Both the position numbers and the translations under genes were made by a program. A stretch of DNA of 64,000 nucleotides from Agrocybe praecox (taxonomy: Eukaryota > Basidiomycota > Agaricomycetes > Agaricales > Agrocybaceae), in the NCBI GenBank assembly GCA_964017145.1, contig OZ024852.1, forward strand, positions 2,419,945 through 2,483,944. The letters run 5' to 3'. Below, piece by piece: positions 57,683 to 64,000 of the stretch. Numbering within the stretch: the stretch's first letter is position 1; each line of letters opens with the position of its first letter. Under the pieces are notes generated by a model that was not told the DNA's origin, ran no database searches, and was given only the letters and a program-made list of their open reading frames with translations.

Positions 57683-59096
57683 ATGCATTGGCACGTATGT
57701 GGTCTCTGCAAGATATCATACACATTAATATGCTGATTAATAATGGATCTCCTTTGATTTTAGTTATTACCTCTTGAACTCGTCCTGTGCATCATCGAGT
57801 TTTGCCCCCAAGATACTCTCGCGAGTTTTGCACGGGTTAACAGTACTTGTCGCCTAGAAGCAGAACGGTTCTTATACCAAGATGTTACAGAGAACGCTCT
57901 ACATACTTTGGCCAATTACCCCGATAAATGCAGGCTTGTTCGGCGCCTTGCGATTGAAGTCCAGATATTAGAGGGTATCGAAGATGAGTACGATGAAGAG
58001 CGCGATTACAAACATGCATGCACACTCAAAGCGGAACTTTTGGATGCCTTCGCTAATATGCCGTTTTTGCGGGTCTTCAAACTTGTGGACAACTGTTCCC
58101 CATGGATTGACGAATTCCTAGATCAATGGGTAAAGGATCTGACTGATCTAATTTGGTTTGTGACCTTTGGCCTTGAAAACATGGACCACACTGACGAGGT
58201 ATAAAACAATGCAGTCGTGGCGACTTTAATCATTTGCACACCCTTTACTGCAACCTTGTCGGCTTCGACATTCCGCGAATTGTCCAAGCAAGACCGACAT
58301 TGAGGATATTATCTGTGGAGATTGAAGCACAAGAACGTCGCCGCAACCTGGTGGCATCTCTTCGCGAGCTCCAGCACCGTAATGCTGTTCCCAAGCTCCC
58401 AATAGTCATCACTATCAAATCAAATGGCCTCCAGAAACTAGTGTTATCTGATCTTACGATATATCCTATCCTGTATTCCTCTAATGTCATCACATCGATC
58501 CACAGCACATTGAAAGAAGAGTTTGCCGCAGGATTTGGCTACTCTTCAATGAAGCTAGATTCGAACATTATCACAGCACTCACCGTTCAACTTGCTGACT
58601 CAAACACCGATACAATCGATCTTTTCAGGCTCATGGAGAATATGGCATCTGTGTTTCCTAACATCTCCAAACTTACTTTTGCCTCTCAGGTCGCATGCGA
58701 ATTTGTGGGTCACTCGTACACGTTATGTAGCAGTATATTCTAACGCTGACATGGGAGCAGGATACGGACTATGTAAAGAGAATCCTTCCTCTCTTCCCCA
58801 AGCTGGAAAGGCTCCGCTTTGACCTGTGGGTACGATACTGGTTGGCAGGCGCTAGTCCCGACACTCAGATCCTTCGAGAACAAGCGATTGCTCCATGCAA
58901 TGTTAGAGAAACACAGGCAAGGAATTGGGGTTCCGTTGCCCCTAATCTGACGACGATATATTTCATAAGTGGGCAGCACGTAACAAGAAAGGAAAGGGGC
59001 TCTAACGACTGGGTCTATGCTAGAACAACTAACATGCACACCGAGTGGAAAGACTTCTTCGCAAGATGCATGATAACCCATTCTCATTTTTTGTAG
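57683..59096 (+). CDS. Repeated F-box-like gene, copy D (stop codon lost)
   Basis: Same architecture as copies A-C: first exon 57683-57694 (MHWH), LLPLELVLCIIEFCPQDTLA, F-box body RVNSTCRLEAERFLYQDVTE, acidic middle, DLTDLIW|, then C|RGDFNHLHTLYCNLVGFDIP, KLTFASQ| and DTDYVKRILPLFPKLERLRF. The family stop after DFFA (TGA in copies B and C) is AGA here, so the frame runs ten residues further (RCMITHSHFL) to 59096. No internal stop after splicing. Divergent from the intact unknown gene, making this the best preserved example of the pair. Predicted SCF adaptor-like role, target unknown. Confidence 0.7.
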
Positions 59097-60654
59097 CATG
59101 CATTACTGTGAATTATGTGTTTCTTGACGCTGTTCCGGCCTTGGATCAACAGTGCACTTTGGCAGTTTTAGAGTATCGCAAAATTTAATTCGAGAATAAG
59201 TAAAGAGTCCAATTTCCGAGTCGTTGGCAGTTAGTACTTGGGAGTGTCAATCGGTCATGATCATACTTAGGCTATCACTATGACGAATGTTCTAAGAACA
59301 GGATTCCAAATATCGAGAGAAAGCGACGAGTTTACAGCATACAGCAGTGAACCATAAATGAGTAAGTAATGGTCTTTATAATCTGCTCCTTTCATCCTTC
59401 ATCCGAATGGATCATCGATCCATCTAACACCACTATTAAAGATCGTTTACAATGTTAGAACAAAGTCAAAACAAAAAACTGGTTGACCAAGTCACCAACC
59501 TGTAGCGAGTGCACACCCATGTGTCGGGGATGGCTAACTTTAAAACGTTGTGAGCCAGAGCCTGATCCATATCCACGCATGCGCCTTTGGTTATCAAGAC
59601 ATCACGATAGACCTGGCCGAAGGATTTCACGAATGTGAGTGTCCCATGATCCTGAATATAAAGGAGTCAATTAAATATAAGTAGAGCGACACGGGAAATC
59701 GCTCCTGACAAGAGATGCGACGGTAGCGCTCGCTGGCGAAGCGACGGAAATGCTACCAGTAAGCATGTCCAAGATAGTAGCGACGGAGAGTTGTATTGTG
59801 AAGCTGTGCAAACTGACTAGTAGAGAGCGAGTTAATCCACTGAGGAATAGAGAAAAACAATCTTTGCCTTTATAGATTTTAGAACCCTTGAATAAGCTTT
59901 TTGGGACGTCTCATGTGCATCGAACGTCGTTTTACCATTTCCTGTGACTTCTTCTAGAACGGTACGAGGATCAAGAGAAAATTAACGCGTCAGAAGCTAG
60001 CCAGACGGTCAATCACTAATGGATAACCACGAGAAGCGTTCTCAAATGCTGCAAAGAGTGGATTTAGTAGATTCTCTCTCTGCTACCCTACTACTCTTGC
60101 TACTTACGATAAATCCAAGTCTTCTTGACCTTTCTATACCCTGAGGACCTTGATGATTCAAGAAGTCGCAATACGTATGATCAATTAAATTATCTCGTGT
60201 CTCCTTGCCTCATTCTAATATTCATCACGGATCGCGACCAATTTCAATAAAATGAAATGACAAAGAAATATGGAAAGTAACTACCCTTGAGATACATGCA
60301 CAATTACCTCTTCGCCGGGCTGACGACTGACATGGCCAGCGCTCTTGCGTCTAGCGGCGGGTTTCTGCATCGACTGTTATCCTTCAAGCCTCACCTCAAT
60401 TATACGGTACGGTGACGTTCTGACCAAGTTCTGACCTGTTCTGACGCGTCATTGATGTGTTTGATGGTACGTAAATCCTGCGCCTCGGACATGTCGGACG
60501 TGGCGAAAAAAGCCTGGGCCCTACATTCGTGGTGTGTGGATGACCACAATCGTAGCAACGTGGATATCCACGCCGCCACTGTAACGGGCAGCTAAAACTT
60601 CAAATTTCTTGGTATTTCTTGAAAAAGTCAGAGCCTAGAAAATTATATCTTGTG
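59097..60654. other. Mostly empty, with one exon-like stretch at 59,500-59,651 (minus)
   Basis: 59,651-59,500 (minus) is open and bounded by a good acceptor (TTTATATTCAG) and a possible donor (CTACAG|GTTGGT). It reads DHGTLTFVKSFGQVYRDVLI, TKGACVDMDQALAHNVLKLA and IPDTWVCTRYR. It looks like an internal exon of a gene whose other exons I cannot find, so it may be a remnant. The rest shows no gene. Confidence 0.35.
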
Positions 60655-60810
60655 TGTCTTGTGGCTTGTAATAAGCGACACAATATCTCGGAGTATCGGC
60701 GCCTGAAAACCGCGATTTCTCGTAGGGCAGATATTGTCCTCCGTGTCTCGGTGTCTGATAGCCGCGACCTCTTGAAGGACAGAAATTATCCTCAATGTCG
60801 CGGCGCATGA
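60655..60810. repeat. Degenerate tandem repeat, about 50-bp unit
   Basis: Three related units: ..ATATCTCGGAGTATCGGCGC, ATATTGTCCTCCGTGTCTCG and AAATTATCCTCAATGTCGCG, each followed by GCCTGAAAACCGCG / GTGTCTGATAGCCGCG / GCGCATG. Too diverged for exact borders. Confidence 0.45.
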
Positions 60811-61411
60811 TGGTGAAGGTCACATCTGACCCTCTGCTCACTCGGGGGGCTTTCGTAGGCGGACAATTGGGCCACAGAAATCGCATTGAACGAGGTTCGA
60901 AATCCGGACCTCCTCCAGTGCACCGAGTTCTATGGTGTCAACCCCGTTTATCCAACTTGGCCATGCCGAGGGCAACAAGAATTTGTGTTACCTGGACCAC
61001 ATACCCTCACAATTGAGACGTAAGCGCGTGACCAGCCGCAGAATGGATGGCGACTCGTGCAGAACCCAAGTTCCTCCAGAATATCGGGTTTACCGGGGGA
61101 GACTCAGTCCCCAGAGAACGGGAGACAAGCACGTGCGGTTATCCTTCTAAACCAAACAAGGGCATCTTCGCAGCCGAACTTTGCCGTGGCTACCGATCTG
61201 GCACCGTCATTCAGTGGCCGTCTCAATCTAGGTCAACAAGAAAAAGAAAAAAGACCTGAAGACGCTGAGATGCGTCTTCAGGCAGGTGTGTTTGACTCAT
61301 GTACTCATTATACCTTCCGATTGAGCATGTTAGCAATACACTTGATTTTTGTACTTTTTACTTTTTATTTTTATTTTGCTTCAACAATAATGTTACAATA
61401 TTCCCGCTCTT
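60811..61411. other. Intergenic, nothing recognised
   Basis: Open frames at 60,795-61,571 on the plus strand overlap in different frames and lack motifs. A tRNA-like phrase (GAGGTTCGAAATCCGGACCTC) has no cloverleaf around it. Confidence 0.4.
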
Positions 61412-61419
61412 CTTGACGG

Positions 61420-63230
61420 TAGTGTTGCCACGGTTTGGTCCGGTTCCGGTTAAACCGAAAACCAGACCGAAAACCAGACCGATTAAACCAGACTGCTGTG
61501 CTGACGGTTCTCACGATCCCGTTAAGCCAATAGCATGGTTCCAACCGGTCACGAACCAGTCAGACCATTGATCGACTTCCAAATCAGGAACCCATCGGAT
61601 AATTCCATCCTCTCACCATTTCCTTCATATATTATTTGTAAATTTATGTATCTTCCAACTATTTAAACTCCAACTGCACTATGGAATAAATCAAACACCT
61701 GTAGTATTAGAATTTGGCATCATTTTCTGCGTTTCTACTTCAACCACATTTGATATTTATATTTAGCAACGCATCACGCTATTGCTGACTGTGACGTAGC
61801 CTGTTGTGTGACAGTCCAAATTGGGCTCGGATGGCCAGTCCGCCCAAACTATTGGATAAGCATTCCCACGTTTTGACAGCTGATCCGCCATGCCGATTGA
61901 CATAGACTGTCAAAATTTTGTAGAAGCCGTCAAAGAAGCCGTCAAAGATGGTTTGGGGGAAATTAAGAAGGTTTGCCTGCCGAGACGGCCTGGGATTGCG
62001 GAACTTTCATTTTGTCGAAGTCCCTTCGTAGCATATGGGCCCCGGGGGTACATATATTGAATACGATTAAGGGCTATGCTATAATATATGTTTTCTTTTC
62101 TGAATAGTATAACAGACCTCTGTGGGGTGCTTGACTTATTATTAACTGCCACATAATAGGTTGTACACAGAATTTAAGCCAAAAGCCAAGTCAACGTTGG
62201 AGCAGTCCAGTATGCAGCTGTATGGCGTAGCTGGGCTCGGAAGCGCGTCTAGCAGCCTCGCACGATGGCAGTAATGGGCAAAGGATGGAATGGATTCGGC
62301 TATGTACGCGTCGGGGTCACATAGAGTCTGTACACGATCTAATCTAATCAGACCGGTTGCACTGCCACAACGTTGCGTTGGGAAAATTTCAGTGCTTGTT
62401 GGAATAAAAAAATGGCTTGATTGAGAATCGAACACTGTGCTACTAAGACGCACGAGAATTATGAGTTGCAACGACTACAACCACTGATCTAACACGTCTT
62501 ATTTTTATTGCTGTTTGACGTCGTCACGGCGGATGCGCCTTTCCGCTTCTTTGAGTCGCAACTGATGTACTGTTGCTGAAATCCGAGTGGAAGTATTTTT
62601 TTACAGTAAGTATGACAATATAAACCTATATAAATGCCATATTATAAGGAAAGCGTGTTTTTCAACACCCATCCTCCTAGATCAGGACTCAGTCGCTCAA
62701 TAGGCAAGGCTATGATCTGGCCCAACGGAGTTGAATATCTATGGGATTCCGCCTCTCATGCCGAAAAATGCCGCATCTTCTCAGACGGGATTCCCTGTCA
62801 CGTCGCGCCAAAGAAGCGGTTCTGTCAGGAAATTAACGTGGGATTGCTTATCCAATAGTTTGGGCGGACTGGGTTTTCATTGGGCTCAGGCGATTCGAAG
62901 TCGACTCCAAATGAACCTTACAACGCAGGCAAGATTATTCTTCTTAAAAGTATGAAATGTTTTTTATATAATTTCTTAGAGTTATTCTAATGCTTGACAT
63001 ATGTTTTTCACTAATAATGACATGGATATGGTTGGGATATGCATCCTTTACCTTTTTCCAAAGAACATGCTTCTATATTTGGCAAAAATACATACGGTTT
63101 GACCAGTTTAAACTGTCAACCGACCGGACCGGACCATTTTTTTCCGGTTTACCACAGTCTGGTCTCTAAATAGACCGTAAACCGTCGAAACCAGACCATG
63201 ACCGGACTAGACCGGACCACGGCAACACCA
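61420..63230. mobile_element. Non-autonomous hAT-type DNA transposon
   Basis: Ends are TAGTGTTGCC (61,420-61,429) and GGCAACACCA (63,221-63,230), inverted repeats matching the hAT-type start (YAGTGTTG). They are flanked by a perfect 8-bp target duplication CTTGACGG (61,412-61,419 and 63,231-63,238), the size expected for hAT. Element length 1,811 bp. Next to both ends lie clusters of CCGGACC/GGTCTGGTT-type words on opposite strands (ACCGAAAACCAGACCG repeats on the left, ACCGGACTAGACCGGACCAC on the right), probably transposase-binding subterminal repeats. No transposase reading frame is visible inside, so it would need one in trans. Confidence 0.85.
61835..62872. repeat. Internal inverted repeat inside the hAT element
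   Basis: CCAGTCCGCCCAAACTATTG and onward (61,835-61,872) is the reverse complement of 62,835-62,872 except for one or two bases. The arms lie about 960 bp apart inside the element. It may mark a second, nested element; no clear target duplication seen. Confidence 0.7.
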
Positions 63231-63238
63231 CTTGACGG

Positions 63239-64000
63239 CACCTTAGTCAATAATTAACTACACTTTATAATTGCTAGAAATCAAATTACTAAGTTATCGG
63301 CACTACCAGTGACAGCTTTCGGAGCATAACAAATAGACGGGAACGTTAATGCAAAAGTATAAAATTTTCCTTAGGACCTCTCTTAGACCTTTCCACCTCT
63401 AAATTGTGTGTTTTACAATAGTTTATATGCCTGTAGTAAGTTACTGAGATGAACATGTACCATAATGCATGCGAAACAAGGTAAATAAACAGGCAAATAA
63501 AATTTCATGGCTCGTTTTGTGACCCTTGGTCCTTGCCGTTACAATGCCGAGCGGGCAATCGTCTATATATGGATGTGATTTTACATGTATCATGTGAGTC
63601 TCCAGAGACAGTCTCCCCCGGTAACTCAGATGTTCTCAGTTCCTCAGTTCCTGCTGCCTGCAACAACACTTCATACGACGGTCGGCCATAGGTCTGACTC
63701 ATTGAAACGGGCGTCTACTCGCTTTATATGTGCGCTACTACTTTCTCTTGAATCATACCCGAATCACATGTGAGTGTTTGTGAATCCTAAGTTTTGGGTC
63801 CCAAACTTCCCAGCATAGATCGTATTAAAGATATAACGTCCCCTGTCGCTTATTGAGCATAACGTCCTCTTTTCGTCTTGTATATGCCCAAAGCACATGC
63901 AAAAAATGCGACACGCTGGCCCATACTTCCGATAAGGGAGTTATACTTGTTTCATCGGAATAAACGACCTTTTGATGACGATTTTTCTCATGCTAAATAC
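63239..64000. other. Intergenic, nothing recognised
   Basis: AT-rich end of the window with no supported gene, repeat or RNA. Confidence 0.45.

Noticed and set aside
60880..60930. tRNA-like GAGGTTCGAAATCCGG
   Set aside because: No flanking stems; not a cloverleaf.

Overview
The window looks like nuclear DNA of a mushroom-forming basidiomycete (Agaricomycetes). Genes on both strands are cut by many short introns (about 45-90 bp, GT...AG, several with CTGAC/CTAAC-like branch points). Content fits: a class I hydrophobin, a fungal sesquiterpene synthase, a secreted serine carboxypeptidase, FAD-linked oxidases, a family of agaric multispanning membrane proteins, and divergent intron-bearing histone H3/H4 genes. 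The species cannot be named from this sequence alone.

Layout. 0.3-5.2 kb: tandem pair of secreted FAD-linked (BBE-type) oxidases on the minus strand, one with a nonsense codon. 5.7-16.2 kb: ordinary single-copy genes (a METTL21/Rkm5-like methyltransferase, an F-BAR/RhoGAP protein, an F-box/LRR-like protein, a second METTL21-type methyltransferase). 16.6-32.8 kb: a rearranged zone. Three copies of one F-box-like gene (A, B, C), decayed C-terminal pieces of a PIF1-like helicase, pieces of an unknown gene that is divergent from the F-box gene, and one serine carboxypeptidase surround the histone H3/H4 pair. F-box A plus helicase tail on the left and F-box B plus helicase tail on the right form a large inverted repeat around the histones. 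32.9-48.7 kb: mostly unique genes (a coiled-coil protein of unknown role, hydrophobin, condensin subunit CAP-H/Brn1, a small conserved-looking protein, a PPOX-fold flavin protein, a decayed membrane-protein gene). 49.5-59.2 kb: a second rearranged zone with an inverted second copy of the carboxypeptidase, the sesquiterpene synthase behind two strong palindromes, and a mosaic block joining a copied PPOX 3' fragment, a carboxypeptidase 3' fragment, the best copy of the unknown gene and F-box copy D. 59.2-64 kb: gene-poor, with a clean 1.8-kb hAT-type non-autonomous element.

How the parts relate. The single-copy genes are housekeeping (chromatin, condensin, Rho signalling, protein methylation). 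The most striking feature is the repeated movement of one unit, [carboxypeptidase - unknown gene <-> F-box gene - helicase tail], in both orientations. Some copies also carry short pieces of the histone 3' flanks. Whether this was passive segmental duplication or capture by a helicase-encoding mobile element cannot be decided from the sequence alone.
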